From Actinomadura sp. NBRC 104425 (GTDB lineage: Bacteria; Actinomycetota; Actinomycetes; Streptosporangiales; Streptosporangiaceae), in assembly GCF_030269545.1 (NCBI RefSeq), contig NZ_BSTN01000012.1, positions 124,001 through 188,000 on the forward strand: 64,000 nt of DNA, written 5' to 3'. A model generated the notes under the pieces. It did no database searches. It worked only from the letters and a program-made list of their open reading frames with translations, and was not told the DNA's origin. Positions 53,678 through 63,636 of this stretch are shown one piece after another. The first letter of the stretch is position 1. Every line of letters begins with the position of its first letter. The position numbers and the translations under genes were made by a program.

Positions 53678-56005
53678 GTGCAGAAAGAACGTCGAGCGCG
53701 CGCCGTCTCCACGCTCCTACGACTGGTCGGAACCGGCGTCGTCGCCGGTGTGCTGGTGGCGTTCATCGCGCTGCCGGGTGTCGGCAGCGTCGGACTCACC
53801 GCCCGGGACGCCGCCAACAACTTCCAGGACATGGACAGCACCCTGAAGACGACGCCGCCGTCGGAGAAAACGGTGGTGTACGACGCCAGCGGGCAGCCGA
53901 TCGCAACGTTCTTCGACAAGTACCGCGAGTCGGTGCGGCTCGACCAGGTCGCCCCCGTCATGAAGCAGGCGATCATCGACATCGAGGACTCGCGCTTCTA
54001 CCAGCACGGCGCGCTCGACCTGAAGGGCACCATCCGCGCGTTCGCCTCCAACGTCGAGTCCGACCAGACGCAGGGCGGCTCCACGCTGACCCAGCAGTAC
54101 GTCAAGAACCTGCTGGTCGACAGCGCCAAAACGCAGGAGGAGTACCTGGAGGCCACCGCGCCGACGGTCGGCCGCAAGCTGCGCGAGCTTCGTTACGCGC
54201 TCGACATCGAAAAGCGCATGACGAAGAACCAGATCCTGGAGGGCTACCTCAACATCGCCTACTTCGGCGCCGGCGCGTACGGCGTGCAGGCCGCGGCCAA
54301 GCGGTACTTCAGCAAGCCCGCCTCCGAGCTGAAGCTCGAAGAGGCGGCGCTGCTGGCGGGCATCACCCAGAACCCGACCGCCTACGACCCGATCCGCAAC
54401 CCCAAGGACGCGCGCAAGCGCCGCGACACCGTCCTCTACCGCATGCAGCAGCTCGGGCACATCACCAAGGCGCAGGCCGACGCCGCCGCGGCCAAGCCCA
54501 TCGAGCTGAACCGCACCGAGCCGGTCGGCGGCTGCGAGACCAGCAAGGCGCCGTTCTTCTGCGAGTACGTCAAGTACGACATGCTCAACGTCCTGTCCGA
54601 CGGCAAGTACTGGGAGATGAGCCCGAAGGAGCAGCAGGACGTCGTCAACAAGCTCAACCGCGGCGGCTACACGATCCGCACCACCCTCGACATGAAGGCC
54701 CAGCGCGCCCTCGACAGCGCGGTGCGCTCGCGGGTGTCCCCCACCGGCAACCGGGTCGCGGTCGAGGCGATGGTCGAACCGGGCACCGGGCACCTCAAGG
54801 CGCTCGGGCAGAGCAAGCGGTTCGGCGCGGGCAAGGGCCGCACCGCCATCAACCTGGCCGCCGACCGCTTCCACGGCGGCGGCAGCGGCGTGTCCGCCGG
54901 ATCGACGTTCAAGGTGTTCACCCTGGCCGCCGCGCTCGAAGAGGGCATCCCGGTCAGCACCACCATCAACTCCCCGCAGACCACCACGATCAGCGGCTAC
55001 CAGCCGTGCCGGATGCCGAACGGCAAGATGCTCGGCGGCGGCTCTTGGACGATGAGCAACGCCGGCGACAGCGAGGCGGGCACTTTCAACCTCAAAACCG
55101 GCACCTGGCACTCGGTCAACACCTTCTACGCCGCGCTGGAGAAGCGCGTCGGCGTCTGCGACGCGGTGAAGATGGCCGAGAAGTTCGGGATGAAGAAGGC
55201 CACCGGCGCCCCGCTCGACCCGTACCCCTCCCAGGTGCTGGGCACCAACGACATCGACATGGTGCACCTGGCCGCCGCGTACGCCGGGTTCGCCGCCCGC
55301 GGCAAGTACTGCGCGCCGGTCTCGATCACCGAGGTCATCGACAACGAGGGCAAGAAGCTCAAGCTGCCCAAGTCCGAGTGCCGCCAGGCCGTCGACACGG
55401 CCGTGGCCGACAAGGTCAACGAGATCCTGCAGGGCGTGCTGACCAAGGGCACCGCGGCGGGCCAGGGCATCGGCCGCCCCGCCGCCGGCAAGACCGGCAC
55501 CTGCGAGGAGTTCACCTGCGCGGTCTTCGCCGGCCACACCCCCAACCTCGCCGCCGCCGTCGCCTACTACGACTTCCGCGGCCCGTGGCAGTACAAGGTG
55601 TACGGCGTCTACGGCGCCGACATCCCCGCCCCCATCTGGGCGCAGAGCATGCGCAACGCCCTGGCGGGCGAGCCCGCCCCGGGCTTCTCCCGTCCCATCC
55701 GCGACTTCGGCGACTCCGTCAAGGTCCCCGACCTCAAGGGCATGTCGGTCGAGCAGGCCCGGCGCGCCCTGGAGGGGGCCGACCTGAAGATGCGGCTGGC
55801 CCCCCGCGGCATCGCGTCCGACCAGCCCCGCGGCTCGATCGCCGCGTCGTCCCCCGACGCGGGCACCGAGGTGGAGCCCGGCACCACCGTCACTGTCTAC
55901 CAGAGCGAGGGCAGCAACCGCCCCAACCCCCAACGCCCCGGTCGAGACAACCCCGGGCAGGGCGGATGGCCCTTCCCCTGGCCCCAGGGCCGCAACCAGG
56001 ACTGA
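53678..56005 (+). CDS. ponA2: Bifunctional class A penicillin-binding protein (PonA2 type)
   Basis: Polymerises and cross-links peptidoglycan, 775 residues. A short basic head is followed by a TM helix (about 15-38). The glycosyltransferase domain has catalytic E103 in IDIEDSRFYQHGALD and GGSTLTQQYVKNLL. The transpeptidase domain has S409-T-F-K412, S479-V-N481 and K605-T-G-T608. One PASTA domain (about 690-755, VKVPDLKGMSVEQARRALEG) and a Pro/Gly/Asn-rich tail complete it. The GTG start lacks a Shine-Dalgarno sequence and probably sits at the transcript start. It corresponds to Rv3682/SCO3580 in conserved order next to wblA. Confidence 0.94.
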   Translation: MQKERRARAVSTLLRLVGTGVVAGVLVAFIALPGVGSVGLTARDAANNFQDMDSTLKTTPPSEKTVVYDASGQPIATFFDKYRESVRLDQVAPVMKQAIIDIEDSRFYQHGALDLKGTIRAFASNVESDQTQGGSTLTQQYVKNLLVDSAKTQEEYLEATAPTVGRKLRELRYALDIEKRMTKNQILEGYLNIAYFGAGAYGVQAAAKRYFSKPASELKLEEAALLAGITQNPTAYDPIRNPKDARKRRDTVLYRMQQLGHITKAQADAAAAKPIELNRTEPVGGCETSKAPFFCEYVKYDMLNVLSDGKYWEMSPKEQQDVVNKLNRGGYTIRTTLDMKAQRALDSAVRSRVSPTGNRVAVEAMVEPGTGHLKALGQSKRFGAGKGRTAINLAADRFHGGGSGVSAGSTFKVFTLAAALEEGIPVSTTINSPQTTTISGYQPCRMPNGKMLGGGSWTMSNAGDSEAGTFNLKTGTWHSVNTFYAALEKRVGVCDAVKMAEKFGMKKATGAPLDPYPSQVLGTNDIDMVHLAAAYAGFAARGKYCAPVSITEVIDNEGKKLKLPKSECRQAVDTAVADKVNEILQGVLTKGTAAGQGIGRPAAGKTGTCEEFTCAVFAGHTPNLAAAVAYYDFRGPWQYKVYGVYGADIPAPIWAQSMRNALAGEPAPGFSRPIRDFGDSVKVPDLKGMSVEQARRALEGADLKMRLAPRGIASDQPRGSIAASSPDAGTEVEPGTTVTVYQSEGSNRPNPQRPGRDNPGQGGWPFPWPQGRNQD

Positions 56006-56010
56006 CGCTT

Positions 56011-56067
56011 GAGCACAACGGAAACGCCCCCCTGCCGGATGCGCGGCCGGGGGGCGTTTCCGTGCTC
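56011..56067 (+). terminator. Strong terminator of ponA2
   Basis: ACGGAAACGCCCCCC and GGGGGGCGTTTCCGT pair around a 16-base loop, with flanking GAGCAC/GTGCTC extending the stem. It lies six bases after the stop codon. Confidence 0.85.
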
Positions 56068-56074
56068 GCATCTG

Positions 56075-56252
56075 GAGCGGTGAGCGGCGGCAGTAGTGAC
56101 TTCGCGGCCGCGACCTGCGAACCGGCCGATCAGGCGGGCTGCCGGCGTCGGCGGTCACCCGGGTTCGACGAGCTCGCCGTCCGCTACCAGGCCACCGTCC
56201 ACATCGCCGCCATCAACGAATGGCTCCGGCCGACTCTGGAAGCGGGCCCTAG
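56075..56252 (+). mobile_element. Small IS5-like element, family A, copy 3 (diverged)
   Basis: The stretch GCGGCCGCGACCTGCGAACC and the codons for FDELAVRYQATVHIAAINE (then WLRP) match copies 1 and 2. The ends are much diverged (right end CCGACTCTGGAAGCGGGCCC). The left boundary is approximate. The right end runs into CTAG at 56249-56252, whose TAG on the opposite strand is the stop codon of the YqeY-like gene. Confidence 0.65.
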
Positions 56253-56704
56253 CCGCCGGCGAGTTGCCGCTTGACCTCCGCCGCGACGCGCCCGCCCTCG
56301 GCGCGTCCCGCGACCTTGGGGTTCACGGCCTTCATGACCTGCCCCATCGCCTTGGGCCCCGCCGCGCCCGTCTCGGCGATCACGTCGGCGACCAGGGCGG
56401 ACAGCTCCTCGTCGGTCAGCTGGGCGGGCAGGTACTGCTCCAGCACCGCGCCCTCGTCCCGCTCGGCCTGTGCCTGCTCCTCGCGTCCGGCGCCGGCGAA
56501 CGCGGCGGCGGCCTCCCGGCGCTTTTTGGCCTCCCGGCTCAGCACCTTGACCACGTCCTCGTCGGACAGTTCGCGGGCCTTCTTGCCGGCGACCTCCTCG
56601 TTCCGCACGGCGGTCAGCGCCATGCGCAGCGTGCGGGTGCGCACCTCGTCCCGCGCCTTGATCGCGGTGGCGAGGTCGCCCTCCAGCTTCTCCTTGAGCT
56701 TCAT
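56249..56704 (-). CDS. GatB/YqeY-domain protein
   Basis: A 151-residue helical protein of the GatB/Yqey family from the ATG at 56704. Typical parts: LKEKLEGDLATAIKARDEVR, then TRTLRMALTAVRNEEV and the second helical bundle with YLPAQLTDEELSALVADVIA and PKAMGQVMKAVNPKVAGR. The domain binds tRNA in GatB; free-standing YqeY has no proven role. The stop codon coincides with the border of the family A element, so the present C-terminus (LAGG) may have been set by that insertion. The frame is otherwise complete. Confidence 0.88.
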   Translation of the reverse strand: MKLKEKLEGDLATAIKARDEVRTRTLRMALTAVRNEEVAGKKARELSDEDVVKVLSREAKKRREAAAAFAGAGREEQAQAERDEGAVLEQYLPAQLTDEELSALVADVIAETGAAGPKAMGQVMKAVNPKVAGRAEGGRVAAEVKRQLAGG

Positions 56705-56823
56705 GGTCACATCATGCCCGCGGAACCCCCGCCGTCTCACAGGAATAAATCCGCGACGGTTCGGCCGGGACGCGGTTGTCTGGGACGATGGGAGGCGAAT
56801 CGAAGGGGCCCGGAGGGAGAACC

Positions 56824-57732
56824 GTGCGAAAGCTGTATGCCGTCCCCATGGGGCTGGTGGGCGCCGGCGCCGCCACGTTCGGCTATGCCTCGCTGATCGA
56901 GCGCAACTGGTTCCGCTTGCGCCGCTTCGAAGTACCCGTGCTGCCGCCCGGCCGTCCCTCCGTCAAGATCCTGCACATCTCCGACGCGCACCTGACGCCC
57001 GGCCGCCAGCGCCTCATCCACTGGGTGCGCTCCCTGGACGCCCTCGAGCCCGACCTGGTGGTCAACACCGGCGACTCCATCTCCCACCGCGACTCCATCG
57101 GCCCGTTCCTGGACGCGCTGGGCCCCCTGCTCGACCGCCCCGGCGTCTTCGTCTACGGCTCCAACGACCTGTACTCCCCCGTCTTCAAGAACCCCCTGCG
57201 CTACATCTGGCGCACCAGCCGCCGCGACTACGCCCGCCGCCGCCGCGAACCCGACCTCCCCTACCGCGAGCTGGGCTCGTCCCTCCAGGCCGCGGGCTGG
57301 CTCGACCTCAACAACCGCATCGGCCGCCTCAAGGTCGGCGAACTGGACATCGAGTTCGGCGGCATCGACGACTCCCACATCAACCGCGACCGCTACGACA
57401 AGATCGCCGGCCCGGTCGACCCGCAGGCCGACGTCCACCTGGCCGTCATGCACTCCCCCGAACCCCGCAACATGGACCGTTTCGTCGCCGACGGCTACGA
57501 CCTGCTCCTGGCGGGCCACACCCACGGCGGCCAGGTCTGCGTCCCCTTCTACGGCGCCCTGGCCACCAACTGCGGCATCGACCGCCCCCGCGTCAAGGGC
57601 CTGCACCGCCACAAGGGCGCCTGGCTGCACGTCTCCGCCGGCCTCGGCACCTCCCCGATGGCCCCGATGCGCTTCTGCTGCCCGCCCGAGGCGTCCCTGC
57701 TCACCCTCGTCCCGCGCCGGCCGGGCGGATAA
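56824..57732 (+). CDS. Membrane-anchored metallophosphoesterase (Rv3683 type)
   Basis: A calcineurin-like phosphoesterase of 302 residues. GTG start with GGAGGGAG upstream. An N-terminal hydrophobic helix (about 5-22) anchors it. The two-metal site is complete: D-x-H in ISDAHL, NTGDSIS, GSND in place of the more usual GNHD, MHSPEP and GHTHGG. The GSND variant is common in this subfamily. The family includes YkuE-like enzymes acting on phospholipids or UDP-diacylglucosamine; the substrate here is unknown. Follows ponA2 in the conserved order. Confidence 0.88.
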   Translation: MRKLYAVPMGLVGAGAATFGYASLIERNWFRLRRFEVPVLPPGRPSVKILHISDAHLTPGRQRLIHWVRSLDALEPDLVVNTGDSISHRDSIGPFLDALGPLLDRPGVFVYGSNDLYSPVFKNPLRYIWRTSRRDYARRRREPDLPYRELGSSLQAAGWLDLNNRIGRLKVGELDIEFGGIDDSHINRDRYDKIAGPVDPQADVHLAVMHSPEPRNMDRFVADGYDLLLAGHTHGGQVCVPFYGALATNCGIDRPRVKGLHRHKGAWLHVSAGLGTSPMAPMRFCCPPEASLLTLVPRRPGG

Positions 57733-57810
57733 TAGGGACGCACCACTCCGCAGGATCCGCTAAAGTGGTCAAGGCGCCGGGAGCACGTACGACTCCCGGG
57801 CAGCCACCAC

Positions 57811-57884
57811 CGGGGTGTAGCGCAGCTTGGCAGCGCGCTTCGTTCGGGACGAAGAGGTCGTGGGTTCAAATCCCGCCACCCCGA
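57811..57884 (+). tRNA. tRNA-Pro (anticodon CGG)
   Basis: A full cloverleaf can be drawn. The acceptor stem is CGGGGTG/CACCCCG, followed by a D-arm with GCGCAGCTTGGCAGCGC. The anticodon stem CTTCG/CGAAG has loop TTCGGGA (anticodon CGG, reading CCG), and the T-arm is GTGGGTTCAAATCCCGC. The discriminator is A; the CCA end is not encoded. No integrase or duplicated 3' end is seen next to it. Confidence 0.96.
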
Positions 57885-58279
57885 CAGAGAAACAGCAGGT
57901 GAGACAGGGTCTCGGAGATCACTTCGGGGCCCTTCTCCGTTCTCTGGGGCCGCGGGGAGCCAACCGGGGAGCCATTGTCACCCGACTTACGCGACGTTCC
58001 CGGCCCCTGTGCCCGGTCGGCTTCGACCGCGGTTGCCTCCTGGCGTGCGCGTTGGTCGCGCAGGGGCCGTGACCGCGTGAGCCGGTTGGACGATCGTCCG
58101 ACGCGACTTCCTGGTCTTGGTGTCACCGCCGGCACGAACCGACCGGCAGACCATGACGTGCGGAGGGATGGTCCGTGGCGGTGCCGTCGTGGGCGAGTTC
58201 AGGCGGTTGGCCGCCTCGGCGAGCAGCAGGTGGCTGGCGACGACAGCGCAGAGTGTCGGTTGGGTCGGGTTTGCCGGTT
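57885..58279. other. Intergenic region after tRNA-Pro
   Basis: No gene I can support. It marks the border between the conserved core block and the accessory genes on the right. Confidence 0.4.
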
Positions 58280-58297
58280 GTACCTACTAGTATGTAC
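58280..58297. promoter_or_regulatory. Palindromic TetR operator candidate
   Basis: GTACCTACTAGTATGTAC is an 18-base palindrome with a single mismatched pair. It ends nine bases before the TetR gene start and contains the likely -10 (TAGTAT), so the site fits autorepression. Confidence 0.7.
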
Positions 58298-58306
58298 GCT
58301 CGCGGC

Positions 58307-58876
58307 GTGGAGACGAGGGAACGACTCATCGAGGCCACACGTGAGCTGCTGTGGGAGCGCGGCTACGTGGGCACCAGTCCCAAGGCGATCCAGGCGCGGT
58401 CCGGGGTGGGGCAGGGCAGCATGTACCACCACTTCCAGGGGAAACCCGACCTGGCGCTCGCTGCGATCCGGCGCAGCGCCGACGAGTTGCGGGCTCGGGC
58501 GGAGACCGAGTTCGCCCGCCCCGGCACCGTGGTGGAGAGAATCTCCGCGTTTCTACGGCGGGAACGCGACGTGCTCAAGGGCTGCCCGATCGGCCGTCTC
58601 ACCCAGGACCCCGACGTGATGGCAGACCCGGACCTGCGGAGGCCGGTCAAGGAGACCTTCGCGTGGCTCACCGACCGGCTGGCAGGCCTGCTGGCCGAGG
58701 GGCGGGCGAACGGGGAGTTCGGCGCCGCGCTCGACCCCGTGGCCACGGCCACGGCGCTGGTCGCGGTGCTGCAAGGCGGCTACGTGCTGGCCCGCGCCGC
58801 CGACTCGGCCGAGGCCTTCGGACGGGCGGTCGACGGTGCCCTCGGCCTGCTCGCCGCCGAGGTACGCCGTCCCTGA
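58307..58876 (+). CDS. TetR-family transcriptional regulator
   Basis: A 189-residue repressor. The N-terminal helix-turn-helix is RERLIEATRELLWERGYVG, then SPKAIQARSGVGQGSMYHHF and QGKPDLALAAI, the classic TetR_N pattern. A helical ligand domain includes a Cys in LKGCPIGRL, as in the YfiR/YxaF-like subgroup. I chose the GTG at 58307 because an ATG at 58292 lies inside the palindromic operator. The bicupin gene follows after 26 bases, so the two form an operon regulated by the palindrome. Confidence 0.9.
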   Translation: METRERLIEATRELLWERGYVGTSPKAIQARSGVGQGSMYHHFQGKPDLALAAIRRSADELRARAETEFARPGTVVERISAFLRRERDVLKGCPIGRLTQDPDVMADPDLRRPVKETFAWLTDRLAGLLAEGRANGEFGAALDPVATATALVAVLQGGYVLARAADSAEAFGRAVDGALGLLAAEVRRP

Positions 58877-58902
58877 CACCGACCTCTTAGGAAAGGATCC
58901 TG

Positions 58903-59622
<720 letters not shown>

Positions 59623-59799
59623 CACCGGCATGCCCTTCGTCCCACGTCAACGCACTACACGCCAACGACGACCGGGTGGCTGTCCCGCTGCTGCACGGCG
59701 AGGCGGCCAAGCGGGCCGCTGGCCTGCCGGCCGGCATCTGCGGCCAGTTCACGGGTTGGCTTTGGCCATGCTGCCGACCCAGGCACCGGAGAGGGCGAC

Positions 59800-60023
59800 A
59801 TGGCATTCAGGCGGGTGGCTGCACCGCCGTCACTCGGGCCGGTCGGTACAGCGTTCGGCCACGTTGCGGCGTCGGCCGGGCGGCCGCATCTGAAACGGAC
59901 GGCCGCCATCCCGGTGCGCGGCGGGACCCGCTCGCGAATGGCGGCGAAGCCACGAACCGCAGACGCGGCGAACGACCCGGCTGCCGTCCCAAGACTGAAT
60001 GCCAAGATGCACCGGGCATGGCC
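59800..60023. mobile_element. Degenerate family B element
   Basis: The right end GCCAAGATGCACCGGGCATGGCC matches the end of the element at 23853 with few changes. The interior shows the same order of blocks (CGGTCGGTACAGCG... GCGGCGTCGG... GCGAATGGCGGCGAAGCCACG) at lower identity. The left end cannot be fixed. The flanking parts of 59623-60434 hold no gene I can support. Confidence 0.45.
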
Positions 60024-60434
60024 CAGCTGTGCTGATCGGGGACGTTGGTGACAGGCGACACGCTGTGGGCCATTTTTGAACGACGAGAGGGCCTTTTGGT
60101 TTCGGTGTGGATTGCGACATCTCCCACCGACGGCGGTCTGCTGGTGGTAGTCTCATTTCTTCGGCAGGGTGCCGTGGAATCGTCCAACCGTGCCGTTGGC
60201 AGGGTCGGCGTGGCCTGATGGCCATCTCGATGTAAGTGGTGCGACCGGCGTCGGCGATTCCCATCGCCGTGTGGGCGCCGTCTCCGCCTTGGTGCGCTTC
60301 TGGTGGGACGCCGCCCGTCGCGACGGCCCGTAGGCGGTCAACGCCAACGCTTCGGCCTTGCCGCTGCGGCCCTCTCGTGGGCGTGAATGCATCTGCCTGA
60401 TCACGCGGATTGCGGGGGACGGAGAATCGGGGCC

Positions 60435-61025
60435 ATGGATGTTGTCGGGCTTCTTCGCCGAGCGGCCCATGCCGTTCCCGCAGCGGTCGCTGCCGACGGG
60501 GGCGTGACCACAGTCGACGCTCGCGAGTATCTCGACCATGACGAGTGGGAGACTGCGCTCGGCATACTCGTCGAGCTCGGCGAGGCGTTCACTGCGGAAG
60601 CCTCGTTCTGGGATGTTCTGGCACAGGCCGCACGTCAGATGGGGCTTGAGCGGACCGAAGCCTGGTGCCACTGGCGGCGCGGGGAAGTCCTCCACGGCGT
60701 CATTCGTGCCGACCTTCAGCTGGTGCCCCCTGACGATCCGGGTGGGCGGCGCACCCCCATCCCCGGCCCGGGGGTCCTCCGCCCCCTGTGGCATCTCGGG
60801 GACGTCACCGCAGTGGGCGAGCCCGAGCTGTACGTGGCGCGACTCTGGGTCGAGCGCGCATCCGAACTCCCACCAGGCGCGCGCGGCTCTGTTCGTCTGG
60901 CTCCCCTCAGCCCCACGCGGTGGCGCCGTCTGGCTCCCGGAGACGTGATCACCATGCATGAGCGGAAGCCCGTCGCCGGAACGGCGACGATCATCCAGGT
61001 GGATTTCCCCGACGGCACCGGTTGA
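60435..61025 (+). CDS. Hypothetical protein (196 aa)
   Basis: A 196-residue protein from the ATG at 60435 with GGAG upstream. The first half is helical (VDAREYLDHDEWETALGIL, then VELGEAFTAEASFW and AWCHWRRGEV). The second half is beta-rich (ELYVARLWVERASELPPGAR, GSVRLAPLSPTRWRRLAPGD, VITMHERKPVAGTATIIQV) and resembles the C-terminal beta-barrel of EF-Tu-like proteins only loosely. I do not recognise the family. Composition is normal for the genome, so it looks like a real gene. It stands alone in accessory DNA. Confidence 0.65.
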   Translation: MDVVGLLRRAAHAVPAAVAADGGVTTVDAREYLDHDEWETALGILVELGEAFTAEASFWDVLAQAARQMGLERTEAWCHWRRGEVLHGVIRADLQLVPPDDPGGRRTPIPGPGVLRPLWHLGDVTAVGEPELYVARLWVERASELPPGARGSVRLAPLSPTRWRRLAPGDVITMHERKPVAGTATIIQVDFPDGTG

Positions 61026-61572
61026 GTCCGTCAGCGGCTCGTCCCCGGACGCTGTCACCACAGGTCGTAATCGGCCGCCGCACTGATCTGACCAGGTCGT
61101 GTTCACACCCCTCGCCGTAGCGATCAATGGTTGGCGACGCCTGGTTTCGCTCCCTGGGGGCACGCTCGGCATGCGACGGGCCTGACGCAGTTGGTGAGAA
61201 CAGACCTGTCCAAAGGCGTGTGGCTGTGGCGGACGGTGTCATGCGGCGGGGCTGCTCGAGGTCGCCGTCGGATTCTTGTTCGGCTCGGTGGGGGCGGGAA
61301 CCGCATCGAAACCGCGTGCGGGTGATGCGGAGGAGCGGCTCCGTTGTGGTGGTCCAGGGGGCGCCTGGGCCGGTTTTTGGGCCGTGATTGTCGGTTTCGC
61401 GCACGGGCGGTTGTCATTGAGCCGCCGGCGGCGGTTGGTCCTGCAACACGAAAGTCGCTCGGGCTTCCTGGTGGTGGCCTGGGTGAGGCAATCGGTGGCT
61501 GTTGCGGGGGGCGGATTGTTGCTATGTGTTAAGGGATCGTGGCTTTCTGGCGGGACGGTCTAGGGGTGCTCG
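61026..61572. other. Intergenic accessory DNA
   Basis: No gene I can support. The right half is unusually T/G-rich on the plus strand. The promoter of the NERD-UvrD gene should lie here. Confidence 0.4.
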
Positions 61573-63636
61573 GTGGCGGCTGGGGATTCTGCGGGGGCAC
61601 GGGGGCGGCGAGCGCGCGAGCAGGCTCTGGAGCTTGCGCGGCGGTCGCGGAAGGCCTGGGAGGAGGCCGGCCGCTGGGCGGCGGCGGACGAGGCGCAGCG
61701 GCAGGTCGCGGCGTCGCTGTTGACGTTGACCGGGACGGGATGGCGGCTGCTCGTCGATCGGCACTGGCCGGGGACGCAGACGGCGAACGCCGACATGGTC
61801 CTCGTCGGGCCCGGAGGGGTGTTCGTCATCGACGTCAAGCGGTGGCGGAACCGGCCGGAAGTCGAGGACGGCCACCTGGTCGCAGGAGGTGAGCGGCGGG
61901 ACGCGGACGTCGCCCGGGTGCTGGCGATGGCCCGTACGACCGAGGAGAAGGTCGCCGAGTTCGGGATGTCGCCGGTCGCGGTGCGGCCGTTGATCGTGTT
62001 CGCCGGGCATCGGCTGGACGAGCGGATCGGCCGGGTGCGGCTCGTCGGACATCCCGACGTCGTGCACGCCCTGGTCGCCGAGCCCAGGCGGCTGACCGCC
62101 TCCATGGTCAAGATGATGAGCCGCTTCCTGGAGGAGGAGTTCCCCGCCTACGAGGTCACCGTGCTGACGGACGGCCCCGCGGACGAGCGGCCCGAGGCGG
62201 CGGCGTTGTTCGACGTGGCGGAGGTGGAGAAGGCCGCGCTGGAATCGGTGCTGCATGCGCCGATCGAGCAGTGGATGACGTTCCTGCACCCCGACCAGGT
62301 GGCGCTGGTGCGGCGCGACTGGAGCGGTCCCGCGCGGATCAGCGGGCCGGCGGGGACGGGCAAGACGGTGGTGGCGCTGCACCGGGCGGCGCATCTGGCC
62401 GCGCGGGGCGCCGGGCGAATCCTGTACGTGACGTTCGCCAACAACCTGCCCCGGGTGCAGGGGCAGTTGTTCCAGCGGCTGGCGGGGCATTTCGCCGATC
62501 GGGTGGAGTTCCGCAGTCTGCACAGCTGGGCGCAGGCGTTCCTCGCCGAGCGCGGAGTCGAGGTCAACCTGAACAGCCGGCGGGCGAAAGACGCGTTCTC
62601 GCATGCCTGGATGCGGGCCGGGCGCGACAGCGTCCTGGTCGATGTGGAGCCGACGCCCGGCTACTGGCAGGAGGAGATCGACTACGTCATCAAGGGGCGC
62701 GGGATCACCTCGCTGGAGGAGTACCGGGAGGTGGCCCGGCACGGCCGCCGCACCGCGTTGAAGACGGAGCATCGGGAGGCCGCCTGGCTGCTGTACGAGG
62801 AGTACGAGATGCTGCGCGAGCGGCGGGGCGTCGCCGACTTCAACGACGTGCTGCTGACGGCGCTGGACGAGGTGCGCGAGCGTCCCGCCGATCCGCCGTA
62901 TGCGGCGGTGATCGTGGACGAAGTCCAGGACCTCACCCTGGTCGGGGTGCGGTTGCTGCACGCGCTGGCCGGTGACGGGCCCAACGGCCTGCTGCTGATC
63001 GGGGACGGGCAGCAGGCGGTGTATCCCGGCGGGTTCCGGCTGGCCGAGGCCGGTATCGCAATCAAGGGGCGGGGCGCGGTGCTGCGCACGAACTACCGCA
63101 ACGCCGCGGCGATTTTGGACGAGGCGATGCAGGTCGTCTCGGACGATCCGTTCGACGACCTGGAAGGGCCCAGCCCCAACGGGCGCCGTGCCGTGGAGAC
63201 CACCTACGACGGCGGCCGGGTGGTCCGGGCCGCCGCAGCCGATGCCGCCGAGCACGACCGGCTCCTGGTGGCGGCGCTGCAGCGGCTGCGGGAGGACGGG
63301 GACGGCGAGGGCGGCGCGCTGGCGGGGGCCGCGGTGCTGTGCAGGTCGATCCGCGAGATCGAGCACTACCACCGGGTCCTCACCCGGGCGGGGCTGCCGG
63401 CGCTGCGGCTGGAGAACTACGACGGGCGCCCCGTCGAGGCCATCAAGATCGGCACCTACCATCGCGCCAAGGGCCTGGAGTTCAAGCAGGTCTACCTGCC
63501 GCGCCACGACGCGGAGATCCGTGCGTCGGCGGACGGCGAGCCGGCCCGGGAGCGCGCCGAGCTGGCCCGCCGCCAGCTGTTCGTCGCCATGACCCGCGCC
63601 CGCGATCTGCTGTGGCTGGGCTCGGTCGGACGCTGA
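61573..63636 (+). CDS. NERD-domain UvrD/Rep-type helicase
   Basis: A 687-residue fusion. After a helical head, a NERD (nuclease-related) domain covers about 45-150. Its restriction-nuclease-like core shows D74 in ADMVLVGPGGVFVIDVKRW, with D87 and K89. A superfamily 1 helicase then starts near 240: motif Q-like FLHPDQVALVRR, Walker A G258-P-A-G-T-G-K-T265, motif II D449-E-V-Q-D, motif III LLLIGDGQQAVYP, motif IV LRTNYRN, TYHRAKGLEFKQV and motif VI LFVAMTRARDLLW. All ATPase motifs and the candidate nuclease residues are intact. The GTG start is uncertain. It probably cuts and unwinds DNA in repair or defence; it sits alone among accessory genes. Confidence 0.88.
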   Translation: MAAGDSAGARGRRAREQALELARRSRKAWEEAGRWAAADEAQRQVAASLLTLTGTGWRLLVDRHWPGTQTANADMVLVGPGGVFVIDVKRWRNRPEVEDGHLVAGGERRDADVARVLAMARTTEEKVAEFGMSPVAVRPLIVFAGHRLDERIGRVRLVGHPDVVHALVAEPRRLTASMVKMMSRFLEEEFPAYEVTVLTDGPADERPEAAALFDVAEVEKAALESVLHAPIEQWMTFLHPDQVALVRRDWSGPARISGPAGTGKTVVALHRAAHLAARGAGRILYVTFANNLPRVQGQLFQRLAGHFADRVEFRSLHSWAQAFLAERGVEVNLNSRRAKDAFSHAWMRAGRDSVLVDVEPTPGYWQEEIDYVIKGRGITSLEEYREVARHGRRTALKTEHREAAWLLYEEYEMLRERRGVADFNDVLLTALDEVRERPADPPYAAVIVDEVQDLTLVGVRLLHALAGDGPNGLLLIGDGQQAVYPGGFRLAEAGIAIKGRGAVLRTNYRNAAAILDEAMQVVSDDPFDDLEGPSPNGRRAVETTYDGGRVVRAAAADAAEHDRLLVAALQRLREDGDGEGGALAGAAVLCRSIREIEHYHRVLTRAGLPALRLENYDGRPVEAIKIGTYHRAKGLEFKQVYLPRHDAEIRASADGEPARERAELARRQLFVAMTRARDLLWLGSVGR

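Noticed and set aside
53717-56158. An 813-codon open frame antisense to ponA2
   Set aside because: Val/Gly/Ala/Asp/His-rich shadow without any motif; the plus strand has all PBP catalytic motifs.
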